From Variovorax atrisoli 110B (GTDB lineage Bacteria; Pseudomonadota; Gammaproteobacteria; Burkholderiales; Burkholderiaceae_C), in assembly GCF_000382045.1 (NCBI RefSeq), contig NZ_KB907452.1, positions 126,295 through 190,294 of the forward strand: a stretch of DNA of 64,000 bases, read 5' to 3'. Below are positions 37,403 to 44,797 of this stretch, piece by piece. Made by a program: the position numbers and the translations under genes. How positions within the stretch are numbered: the first letter of the stretch is position 1; each line of letters opens with the position of its first letter. The notes below the pieces were generated by a model. The model was not told the origin of the DNA. It worked only from the letters and a program-made list of their open reading frames with translations, and ran no database searches.

Positions 37403-38278
37403 TCAGTCCGCCGCGAGGCCGTAGAAGCGTTGCGCGGTGCCGTGCCACACCTCGGCCTGCTCCCACGCGGAAAGGCTGCCGATGCAGGCCTGGCTCACCG
37501 CGATCCAGCCTGCGTAGTCGCCGGCCAGCGTGAGCACGGGCCAGTCGCTGCCCCACATGAGGCGCGAGGGGCCGAAGCACGCCAGCAGGTGGTCCCACAC
37601 CGGGCGCAGCACGCGGGTGAACACTTCCGCATCGCGCTGCATCGAGGACGGCGCCTCGGTCCACAGCCCCGAGAACTTGCAGCAGACCTGGGGCAGTGCC
37701 GCCAGGGCCGCGATGTCTTCGCGCCAGCGGGCGAAGTCCTCGCCGTCCTGGGCGCCCACCGGCGGCTTGGCGCCGTGGTCGATCACCATCGGCAGCTGCG
37801 GCCACCGCTTCGCGAACTGCAGGAGCCACGGAAGGTGCCTCGGATTCACGAGCGCGTCGAAGCGCAGGCCGAGCTTCAGCATGGCGTCCACCGCATCGGG
37901 GTGCGGGCGGCGCGCGATCCAGTCGTCTTCGGGCAGGTCCTGCAGCATCGGCCGCACGCCCTTGAACTTGGGGTGCCGGGCCATCCGCTCGAGTGAAGCG
38001 GCGGCGTCGGCGCGGCCCAGGTCGACCCAGCCGACCACGCCGCCGATCTCGTCGCGGCTGCCCGCGAGGTCGAGCATGAAGTCGGTCTCGGCCAGGGAAT
38101 CGGCCGCCTGCACCAGCACCGTCCGGCTCACGCCGTGGGAATGCAGCAGCGGCTGCAGGTCTGCGGGCATGAAGTCGCGCAGCAGCGGCGCCAGCGCGGG
38201 CACGTCGGCACGCAGCCACGTGTAGTCGCCGCGCGCGGGCCGCCAGAAGTGCTGATGCGAGTCGATGCGCTGGATCAT
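37403..38278 (-). CDS. Amidohydrolase, probable L-fuconolactonase
   Basis: A 291-residue amidohydrolase_2 protein (COG3618 type) beginning MIQRIDSHQHFW, with metal-binding His8 and His10. Further metal-site candidates are His in VIDHGAKPP and Asp in GSDWPVL near residue 245. Members of this branch hydrolyse sugar lactones, including L-fuconolactone to L-fuconate, the step between the SDR and FucD of this cluster. It is the promoter-proximal gene of the operon, and a good sigma70-type promoter lies about 60 bases upstream. The start is ATG 38276-38278. Confidence 0.9.
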   Translation of the reverse strand: MIQRIDSHQHFWRPARGDYTWLRADVPALAPLLRDFMPADLQPLLHSHGVSRTVLVQAADSLAETDFMLDLAGSRDEIGGVVGWVDLGRADAAASLERMARHPKFKGVRPMLQDLPEDDWIARRPHPDAVDAMLKLGLRFDALVNPRHLPWLLQFAKRWPQLPMVIDHGAKPPVGAQDGEDFARWREDIAALAALPQVCCKFSGLWTEAPSSMQRDAEVFTRVLRPVWDHLLACFGPSRLMWGSDWPVLTLAGDYAGWIAVSQACIGSLSAWEQAEVWHGTAQRFYGLAAD

Positions 38279-38338
38279 TTTCGGGTCGCCACGGCAGGTC
38301 TGCCGTTCGCCTTGCCTCTCTAGTCCATTCGTGAACAG

Positions 38339-38367
38339 AGTATTTACATACGAACTTTCAGCGTCAA
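38339..38367 (-). promoter_or_regulatory. Sigma70-like promoter of the L-fucose-type operon
   Basis: On the minus strand TTGACG (38362-38367) and AATACT (38339-38344) are spaced by exactly 17 bp. An imperfect dyad with arms TTCGT (38328-38332) and ACGAA (38350-38354) covers the -10 box, a position suited to repression by the divergent IclR regulator. Expected transcript start is near 38331. Confidence 0.6.
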
Positions 38368-38437
38368 CCTCATCCGATGAGTGCTTACCCGTAGAACGAA
38401 ACTTGCAAGCAGCGTCTCTTGCTGTTGAAATTCATTG

Positions 38438-39253
38438 GTGAACAAAACAACTCAAAACGACATCTTGAACAAGCCCTCCGACGACCAGGAACAGCAGGAC
38501 CGCTACCGCGCCCCCGCGCTCGACAAGGGGCTGGACATCCTCGAGTTGCTCGCCGACCAGCCCGAGGGCCTGACGCGCGGCGAGATCGTGAAGGCGCTCG
38601 ACCGCGGCCCGAGCGAGATCTACCGGATGCTCGAAAGGCTGGTGGCGCGGCAATACGTGCTGCGATCGCTCGCCGGCGACCGCTACAGCCTGAGCCTGAA
38701 GATGTTCGACCTGGCGCACCGCTACCCGCCGAACCACAGGCTGGTGACCCAGGCGCTGCCGGTGATGGACCGCTACGTGAAGGAAGCCGAGCAGTCCTGC
38801 CACCTGGGCGTGTACGACCGGGGCAACGTGCAGATCGTGGCGCAGGTCAACAGCCCCGCGGCGAGCAGCATGACGGTGCGGCCGGGCACGCGCGTGAACC
38901 TGCTCGACACCGGCTCGGGCCAGGTGCTGCTGGCCTGCGAGTCCGAGGAGCGTCGCCGGCAGATGCTGGCCGAGCACGTCGCGCTCGACGGCGAGGTGCA
39001 GATTCCGCCCGACGAACTGGAGCACATGCTGGAGGCGGTGCGCGCCACCGGCTACCGGCAGCGCGAGAGCATGCAGTACTTCGGCGTGATCGACATCTCC
39101 TGCCCCATCCTCGGCCCGCGCGGGCATGCGCTGGCGGTGTTGACCACGCCGTACATCCGCCGCATCGACCGGCATGCGATCCCGTCGCTGGACCGCGCGC
39201 GCGAGCTGATGCTGCAGGCCGCGCGCGATCTCTCTCTGCTGGCGAACGCCTGA
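38438..39253 (+). CDS. IclR family transcriptional regulator
   Basis: A 271-residue IclR regulator. The N-terminal winged helix (about residues 25-85) reads ALDKGLDILELLADQPEGLT then GEIVKALDRGPSEIYRMLERL. The C-terminal GAF-like effector domain contains CHLGVYDRGNVQIVAQV and GQVLLACESEERR. The start codon is uncertain: GTG 38438 is used here, TTG 38435 is next to it, and neither has a clear ribosome-binding site. It is divergent from the sugar operon, so it should sense the sugar or a pathway acid and control that operon. The stop is 13 bases from the convergent SLAC1 gene. Confidence 0.87.
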   Translation: MNKTTQNDILNKPSDDQEQQDRYRAPALDKGLDILELLADQPEGLTRGEIVKALDRGPSEIYRMLERLVARQYVLRSLAGDRYSLSLKMFDLAHRYPPNHRLVTQALPVMDRYVKEAEQSCHLGVYDRGNVQIVAQVNSPAASSMTVRPGTRVNLLDTGSGQVLLACESEERRRQMLAEHVALDGEVQIPPDELEHMLEAVRATGYRQRESMQYFGVIDISCPILGPRGHALAVLTTPYIRRIDRHAIPSLDRARELMLQAARDLSLLANA

Positions 39254-39266
39254 GCGCGCGCCCTGC

Positions 39267-40280
39267 TCAGGCGAACAGCTTTCCGTTCAGCGCGATCCGC
39301 ACCGTCTTCACCGTGAGAACCGCCAGCGCCACGTTCAGCGCGACCAGCAGCAGGATGGCGATCACCCACAGCGGCGCGCTCGCATGCGACTCGGCGTACT
39401 TCAGCGCGGCATTCGCGAGCGCGGCCATCGGGAAGCCGATCGCCCACCAGCTCGGCGCGAAGCTGGCGCCGCGGCGGAAAACCTTCGGCGCGACCACCGC
39501 GAACATGAAGAGGCCGAAGTAGAAGAGCAGCGAGGCGAAGCGATCGATCTCGCCGACGATGTTGGTGTAGGCCAGGAAACCCACCGCGAAGGGCGCCACC
39601 AGGATCATCAGCGAGGGCTCCATCGCGGGAGCGAGCGGGTCGCGGTGCACGAGGCGGCCGACGATCATCGTGAAGAGCACGAGCGCGAGCACCACGCCGA
39701 TCGCGCTCGCGGCCAGGTTGACTTCAGGAGCCCACGCCATCGGCATGTGCGCACCGGTCACGGGAATGTCCAGCGTGGCAACGCCGGGGATGATCCACGC
39801 CGGCACGGCGAGCGAAGCGTCCACCTGCCCCTTCAGCAGCCGCGACAGGCCGATGAAACTCAAGGCAAAGGTCGCGAGCAGCCCCACCGTCCAGGCGAAG
39901 TGCGCGAGAGGCGCGCTGTAGGGCGCGACGATGGCCGACAGCAGCAGGACGGAGATCGCGATGGTGCCGAAGAAGTTGCCCGCCACCGGGTGATGGAACT
40001 CCGCGCGCACCGCCTGCGGATGCCGCGCCAGCTTCGTCAGGTAACCCGCCGCGATCAGCAAGAACACGACCAGCGCGAAGGCGCCGATGGCCTCGCCGAC
40101 GATGGCCGGCGCGCCCAGGCTGTCGTGCGCCAGCCGCCAGGCGAGGGCCAGGCCCGACAGGCCCATCACGGAGGCGAAGAGGTTGACCGGGAGATTGCGC
40201 ACGGAGCCCTGCACGCGCGGCGCGGCCGCCGGGGAGGAAGGATTGAGGGGATTCAGAGGGTCCAGAGCCTGTTCCTGCAT
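39267..40280 (-). CDS. SLAC1/TehA family anion channel
   Basis: A 337-residue membrane protein with about ten hydrophobic helices, matching the SLAC1/TehA fold. Blocks seen are LPVNLFASVMGLSGLALAW at the first helix, FFGTIAISVLLLSAI, and APSWWAIGFPMAALANAAL with a phenylalanine/tryptophan-rich pore-side segment. TehA confers tellurite tolerance in E. coli when overproduced, but the fold is an anion channel, so chloride, nitrate or dicarboxylates are possible. The ATG at 40278-40280 has AAGGAG upstream. It is divergent from a GlxA-type regulator with phased repeats between them, suggesting that this channel is the regulator's target. Confidence 0.85.
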   Translation of the reverse strand: MQEQALDPLNPLNPSSPAAAPRVQGSVRNLPVNLFASVMGLSGLALAWRLAHDSLGAPAIVGEAIGAFALVVFLLIAAGYLTKLARHPQAVRAEFHHPVAGNFFGTIAISVLLLSAIVAPYSAPLAHFAWTVGLLATFALSFIGLSRLLKGQVDASLAVPAWIIPGVATLDIPVTGAHMPMAWAPEVNLAASAIGVVLALVLFTMIVGRLVHRDPLAPAMEPSLMILVAPFAVGFLAYTNIVGEIDRFASLLFYFGLFMFAVVAPKVFRRGASFAPSWWAIGFPMAALANAALKYAESHASAPLWVIAILLLVALNVALAVLTVKTVRIALNGKLFA

Positions 40281-40315
40281 GTTGTTCTCCTTGGCTGGAT
40301 TTGCATCAGTTGGTA

Positions 40316-40389
40316 TTTTCCGCCAGACTCACCAGGCCATTTCCATCAACTCACGGCGTTTTCCGCCAATCCCCGGGCCTTGTCCGCCA
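40316..40389 (+). promoter_or_regulatory. Four phased direct repeats upstream of the GlxA/AraC gene
   Basis: TTTTCCGCCA at 40316-40325, ATTTCCATCA at 40339-40348, TTTTCCGCCA at 40359-40368 and TTGTCCGCCA at 40380-40389. Starts are 23, 20 and 21 bases apart, about two helical turns, as expected for tandem AraC-family half-sites. The last copy ends on the A of the start codon of the regulator gene. Confidence 0.65.
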
Positions 40390-41342
40390 TGCGTGTCGCC
40401 ATCCTCGCCTTCCCCCGTTTCCAGCTGCTCGACGTGGCCGGCCCCGCCGACGTCTTCGCGGAGGCGTCGCAGCAGCTGGGCGACCGGCGCGCCTATCACG
40501 TGCAGGTCATCGGCGCGGGCGAAGGCATGCTCAAGAGCAGCAGCGGGCTGCGGCTGGGCGTGGATTCGACGGTCGCCACGCATCGCGGCGCCATCGACAC
40601 CCTGCTGGTCGCGGGCAGCCCGCGCGTGGAAGACATGGCGGCCGACACGCAACTGCAGGAGTGGCTGCGGCGCCAGGCGCGCACGGTGCGCCGCTACGGC
40701 TCGGTGTGCAGCGGCGCCTTCGTGTTGGCCGCCAGCGGGCTGCTCGACGGCAAGCGCGTGGCCACGCACTGGAAGCTCGCCGGCCAGCTCGCATCGGACT
40801 ACCCGCTCGCCAACGTCGAGTCGGACGCCATCTACGTGCGCGACGGCCAGCTCTTCACTTCCGCCGGCGTCACGGCCGGCATGGACCTCGCGCTGGCGAT
40901 GGTGGAGGAAGACCACGGCCGCGAACTCGCGTTGAGCGTGGCGCGGCAGCTGGTGATGTTCCTCAAGCGCCCCGGCGGACAGAGCCAGTTCAGCGCCCAC
41001 CTGGCGGCGCAGACCTCGGAGCGCTCCGCCATGCGCGAGATACAGGACCACGTGCTCGCGAACCTCAAGGACGACCTCTCCGTGCCCGCCCTCGCCCAGC
41101 GCGCCGGCATGAGCGAGCGCAACTTCGCGCGCATCTTCCGCAGCGAGACCGGCACCACGCCGGCCGAGTTTGTCGAGAATGCGAGGATCGACGCCGCCCG
41201 CCGGCTGGCCGAGGAATCCGACCTGCCGGCCAAGCGGCTGGCCGACACGGTGGGCTATGCGAACGTGGACGCCTTCAGGCGCGCATTCGGCCGCCGCCTG
41301 GGCGTGAGCCTGGTGGAGTACCGCAGGCGCTTCGCCAGCTGA
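40389..41342 (+). CDS. GlxA family transcriptional regulator (DJ-1/PfpI + AraC)
   Basis: A 317-residue regulator in two parts. Residues 1-175 form a DJ-1/PfpI-like domain with the nucleophile-type cysteine in YGSVCSGAFVLAASGLL and downstream ATHWKLAGQLA. Residues 215-315 are a double AraC helix-turn-helix: LSVPALAQRAGMSERNFARI and KRLADTVGYANVDAFRRAFG. Members often respond to choline, arginine or quaternary amines, but the effector here is unknown. Phased direct repeats lie immediately upstream and reach the start codon, suggesting autoregulation and control of the divergent SLAC1 gene. GrpB follows 48 bases downstream. Confidence 0.9.
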   Translation: MRVAILAFPRFQLLDVAGPADVFAEASQQLGDRRAYHVQVIGAGEGMLKSSSGLRLGVDSTVATHRGAIDTLLVAGSPRVEDMAADTQLQEWLRRQARTVRRYGSVCSGAFVLAASGLLDGKRVATHWKLAGQLASDYPLANVESDAIYVRDGQLFTSAGVTAGMDLALAMVEEDHGRELALSVARQLVMFLKRPGGQSQFSAHLAAQTSERSAMREIQDHVLANLKDDLSVPALAQRAGMSERNFARIFRSETGTTPAEFVENARIDAARRLAEESDLPAKRLADTVGYANVDAFRRAFGRRLGVSLVEYRRRFAS

Positions 41343-41389
41343 GTGAGAGAGAGTCGAGAGCCGCGGCACGACGACAACCGGAGCGCAGC

Positions 41390-41926
41390 ATGCAGATCGA
41401 GCCATTCGACGAGGGACTGGACCAGCGCAACATCCTCGCCTACGACCCGGCCTACGCCGAAGTCTTCGCCGACGCGCGCGCGTACGTGCAGTCGAGGCTG
41501 CCCGGCGTGGAGCTGGTGCACATCGGCAGCACGGCCGTCGTCGGGCTGCGCGGCAAGCCCATGATCGACGTGGCCGCCATCACCGCGCGCGAGAACCTGC
41601 GCGAGGAGCAGGCGGCGTTCGAGCGCATCGGCTTCCACCGCCGCCCGGTCTGGGTCGATCGCGACGAGAAGCCGTATGTCTGCGGCTCGGTGCTGCACGG
41701 GGGGCGGCGCTTCAACCTCAACATCCACGTCTGCCACCGCGGCGACCCGGTCCACAAGGATTCGCTGGCCTTCATCGACATCCTCGAGCGCCGCCCCGAC
41801 CTGCGCCTCAGGTACGAGCAGGCCAAGGACCGCGCCCACGCCGTCGATCCGGCCAATCCCCAGATATACAACCGCGAGAAAGAGGCTGTAATCAAGGAAA
41901 TCGAGGCCCAGATTCCCAGGGAGTGA
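41390..41926 (+). CDS. GrpB family protein (UPF0157)
   Basis: A 178-residue member of the GrpB family, a branch of the nucleotidyltransferase superfamily. The family block VELVHIGSTAVVGLRGKPMIDV holds the G-S-T-A motif and the acidic residue, and FNLNIHVCHRGDP and FIDILERRPDLRLRYEQAK follow. It ends in a lysine/glutamate-rich helix. The biochemical role is not established; some relatives are fused to CoaE. ATG 41390 is preceded by GGAG at 41380-41383. It follows the GlxA-type gene by 48 bases and may be co-transcribed. Confidence 0.88.
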   Translation: MQIEPFDEGLDQRNILAYDPAYAEVFADARAYVQSRLPGVELVHIGSTAVVGLRGKPMIDVAAITARENLREEQAAFERIGFHRRPVWVDRDEKPYVCGSVLHGGRRFNLNIHVCHRGDPVHKDSLAFIDILERRPDLRLRYEQAKDRAHAVDPANPQIYNREKEAVIKEIEAQIPRE

Positions 41927-41983
41927 CAGTTCCAGCGACGCACCGGGCCGCACTGCCCGCCCGATGCACGGAGGTGAACCGAG

Positions 41984-42412
41984 ATGCCCGCTGCCATGTT
42001 TGCCGCCCTGTTCTTCACGGTGGCGCTGCTCGTCACGACGGCCTACTTCATCATGGGCTCGATCCCGCTGCTGGTGCTCAAGCACGACACGCCGCTGGAC
42101 GCGCGCTTCGTGCGCGGCTTCTTCAACCTCTACTACGTCGCCGCCTTCATCACCGCGAGCGCGACGGCGGTGAGCTTCGCGTCGGCGGGCCGGCTGGGCA
42201 TCGCGGCCGGTGCTGCGGCACTGGCGGCGATCGCCGTGGTGCTGCGCAGGAAGGTCATCCCGAAGATGGACGCGCTGGGCACGCAGATCCAGGCGAACTA
42301 CATGGACGCGATCCCGGGGTTCCGCAGAACCCACGTGGTCGCGATCCTGATCAACATCGCACAGCTCGTGGCGATCGTCTGGACGCTGATCGCCATGAGC
42401 CGCCAGGCATAG
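41984..42412 (+). CDS. Four-helix membrane protein of unknown function
   Basis: A 142-residue inner-membrane protein with four hydrophobic segments (about residues 5-30, 47-68, 70-86 and 118-138) and a conserved-looking polar stretch LKHDTPLDARFVRGFFNLYY between the first two. No family was recognised with certainty. The start is well supported by GGAGG at 41970-41974. It follows grpB by 57 bases on the same strand and ends 7 bases from the convergent Bug receptor gene. Confidence 0.72.
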   Translation: MPAAMFAALFFTVALLVTTAYFIMGSIPLLVLKHDTPLDARFVRGFFNLYYVAAFITASATAVSFASAGRLGIAAGAAALAAIAVVLRRKVIPKMDALGTQIQANYMDAIPGFRRTHVVAILINIAQLVAIVWTLIAMSRQA

Positions 42413-42419
42413 CTTCCGT

Positions 42420-43397
42420 TCAGTCGGCGTAGACGCCGGCCGCCTTGATCACCGGCGTCCACTTCGCGATCTCGTCGATCACGAACTTCTTGTGGCCCGC
42501 CGGCTCGATGCGGCTGTCGGTCGCCACCACGGCGCCGAGCTGCTCTTCGCGGTGGATGAAGTCGGGGTCCTTCAACGCGACCTTGAGCGCATCGTTGAGC
42601 TTCTTCAGCACCGGCGCGGGCGTGCCCTTGGGCGCATACAGGCCGTGCCAGATCGTGACCTGGAAGTTCTTCAGGCCGGCCTCGTCGAGCGTGGGCAGGT
42701 CCTTCAGCATCGGCAGCGCGAGCCGCTTCGAGGTGGTGACCGCGAAGGCCTTCACCTTGCCCGCCTGGATCTGCGGCGTGGTGTTGGTGGTCTGGTCGCA
42801 CAGCAGGTCGATCTGGCCGCCGATCAGGTCGGTGATGGCGGGAGCCGTGCCCTTGTACGGCACGGGCGTCATCTCGGTCTTGGTCGCGCTCTGGAAGAGC
42901 AGCCCGCACAGGTGCGAGGCCGAGCCCACGCCGGCATTGCCGAGGTTGATCTTGCCCTTGTTGGCCGCGATCCAGCCGCTCAGTTCCTTGTAGTTGGCGG
43001 CCGGGATGCTCGGCTTGGAGATGAGCGTCATCGGCACGTCGTTGACGATGCCCAGGTACTCGAAGTCGGTCTCGACCTTGAACGGCACGTTGCGCACCAG
43101 GCTGGGCACGGTCGCCATCGCGATGTGGTTGAGCAGCAGCGTGTAGCCGTCGGGCGCGGCGCGCGCCACCTTGGTCGCGCCGATGGAGCTGCCCGCGCCG
43201 GGCACGTTGTCGATGATGACGGTGCTGCCGCCCAGCGGCTTGCGCAGCGCCTCGGCGAGGTCGCGCGCGACGCGGTCGGTCGGGCCGCCGGCCGCGAAGG
43301 GCACGACGATGGTGACGGGCTTGCCGCCCGGAAAGTCCTGCGCATGGGCAGCGACTGCGGCAGCGGCGATCGCCGCGAGGGCGAACAGTTTCTTCAT
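42420..43397 (-). CDS. Bug/TTT-type tripartite tricarboxylate solute-binding protein
   Basis: A 325-residue periplasmic receptor of the Bug family. Signal peptide residues 1-19 end AAHAQ. Typical blocks are KPVTIVVPFAAGGPTDRVAR, VIIDNVPGAGSSIGATKVA and APDGYTLLL, then MTPVPYKGTAPAITDLIGGQ. These receptors usually bind carboxylated aromatic or tricarboxylic compounds and often lack a linked membrane transporter, as here. It is the last gene of a minus-strand unit after the alpha/beta hydrolase (32 bases) and the tannase-family lipoprotein, so its ligand is probably an acid released from an ester. Confidence 0.92.
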   Translation of the reverse strand: MKKLFALAAIAAAAVAAHAQDFPGGKPVTIVVPFAAGGPTDRVARDLAEALRKPLGGSTVIIDNVPGAGSSIGATKVARAAPDGYTLLLNHIAMATVPSLVRNVPFKVETDFEYLGIVNDVPMTLISKPSIPAANYKELSGWIAANKGKINLGNAGVGSASHLCGLLFQSATKTEMTPVPYKGTAPAITDLIGGQIDLLCDQTTNTTPQIQAGKVKAFAVTTSKRLALPMLKDLPTLDEAGLKNFQVTIWHGLYAPKGTPAPVLKKLNDALKVALKDPDFIHREEQLGAVVATDSRIEPAGHKKFVIDEIAKWTPVIKAAGVYAD

Positions 43398-43429
43398 GAT
43401 GTCTCCGTGACGTTGGATTGAAAAAGGAT

Positions 43430-44797
43430 TCAGGGCGCGCGTGACGGCACGCGGCTTTCGAGCGCGGGTGGCTGCCACGCGGGCTGGATGTGGCAGCCGT
43501 TCTTGCCGTCGGTGTCGTAGCGCGGCATCAGCGCCTTGCAGCGTTGCGCGAGGCCTTCGGGCGTGGGCTTCTCGCCCTTGTCGATCCAGTCGAGCAGCGC
43601 GGCGAAGAGCGCGGGGTATTCCGAATCGCTCAGGTAGCTGTGCTCGCGCTCGTTGCTGAAGCTCTGAACCAGCAGGTCGCCGGTGCCTGCCGCGTCGCGG
43701 ATGCGGCGGTAGGAGTTCTCGAGTTCGACGAAGGCCGTGGGGTCGTCGATGGCGTGCAGGCCCACCGTGGGCAGCGCGGTGCGGCCGGTGGGCTGGCTGT
43801 CGGCGGCGAGCGCACCCTTGGCCTGCGGGTCGGCCGCGTAGCGCAGCACGCCGGCATTGAGCGCCGCGTCGTCGGCCGAGCCGCTGTAGACCACGCCGAT
43901 GTTGCCGAAGGGGTTGCGGCCCTCGAGCCGCTTCTGCACCAGATCCTGGAAGAGCCACGTCGCCCAGGTGAGATGGCCCAGCAGCGAGCGCTCCTGGATC
44001 TTCACGACCGAAACAATGGTCTTCAGCCGCGCCGCCTGCTCGGGCGTGCGCTGCGCGGCGGGCAGGCCGATGCCGGTGCACTCCTTCACGCGCGCGGCGA
44101 GGTCGGCGCGCGTGAGCTTCGAATCGAGCGGCAGGCCCATCCACAGTGGGTACTGCGGCTCGTCGGGGCGCGGATGGTTGCGGCAGACGTACTGGTAGAC
44201 CACGCGCAGGTCGAGCCGGAAGTCGTAGGCGCTGTTGCCGCCGCCGAGCACGCCGCTGGTGAGCAGCAGGCCGTCGTAAGGCGATTTGGCGCCGCCGGCC
44301 GGCGCATAGAGCTCCGCCGCCTTCGCCGCCACCCCCGCGCCGTAGCTCTGCCCGTGCAGCAGCGTGCGGTGCGGCTGGCCGAAATGGCGCACGAAGATCC
44401 GGCGCAGGCGCTCGGTGTCTTCCGCCGCCATGGTGACGCCGTAGCCGCCGCGCCGGTAAGTGGAAGCGGCCCATGCATAGCCGGCCTTCACGGTGACGGC
44501 CCAGCGCTTGAGGTCTTCCTCGCTGCGCTCCAGCTTGGGCGGGCCGGTCTCGGGGCCGCCGTGGGCGTGCATCACGAGCACACGGCCGGCGTTGCTCGTC
44601 CAGCCCTGGGGAATCGCGATCCAGTAGAAGGAACCGGCGCCGTCTTCACCGGTGTAGCAGCGGGCCGATTCGGGCACGGGCGAGGGGCAGGCTGCGGGCT
44701 TCGGGCCGGAGGGTGCGGCCTGTGCATGCATGGCGGATGCCGCACCCAGCAGTGCGAAGGCCGTGGATGCCGCAAGGCGGGACAGGGGGTTTTTCAA
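43430..44797 (-). CDS. Exported alpha/beta hydrolase (TTG start, coupled to tannase gene)
   Basis: A 455-residue precursor with signal peptide (about residues 1-28, ending MHAQA). The serine-hydrolase core shows VMHAHGGPETG near the oxyanion hole and nucleophile elbow HGQSYGAG with Ser151. Candidate acid and histidine lie in HAIDDPT and REHSYLS. The only sensible start is TTG 44795-44797, whose bases overlap the TGA of the upstream tannase-family gene (TTGA), implying translational coupling. It resembles prolyl-oligopeptidase-like or poly-ester hydrolases in outline only; no closer family was recognised. The neighbouring tannase and Bug genes suggest cleavage of ester-type substrates in the periplasm. 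Confidence 0.82.
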   Translation of the reverse strand: MKNPLSRLAASTAFALLGAASAMHAQAAPSGPKPAACPSPVPESARCYTGEDGAGSFYWIAIPQGWTSNAGRVLVMHAHGGPETGPPKLERSEEDLKRWAVTVKAGYAWAASTYRRGGYGVTMAAEDTERLRRIFVRHFGQPHRTLLHGQSYGAGVAAKAAELYAPAGGAKSPYDGLLLTSGVLGGGNSAYDFRLDLRVVYQYVCRNHPRPDEPQYPLWMGLPLDSKLTRADLAARVKECTGIGLPAAQRTPEQAARLKTIVSVVKIQERSLLGHLTWATWLFQDLVQKRLEGRNPFGNIGVVYSGSADDAALNAGVLRYAADPQAKGALAADSQPTGRTALPTVGLHAIDDPTAFVELENSYRRIRDAAGTGDLLVQSFSNEREHSYLSDSEYPALFAALLDWIDKGEKPTPEGLAQRCKALMPRYDTDGKNGCHIQPAWQPPALESRVPSRAP

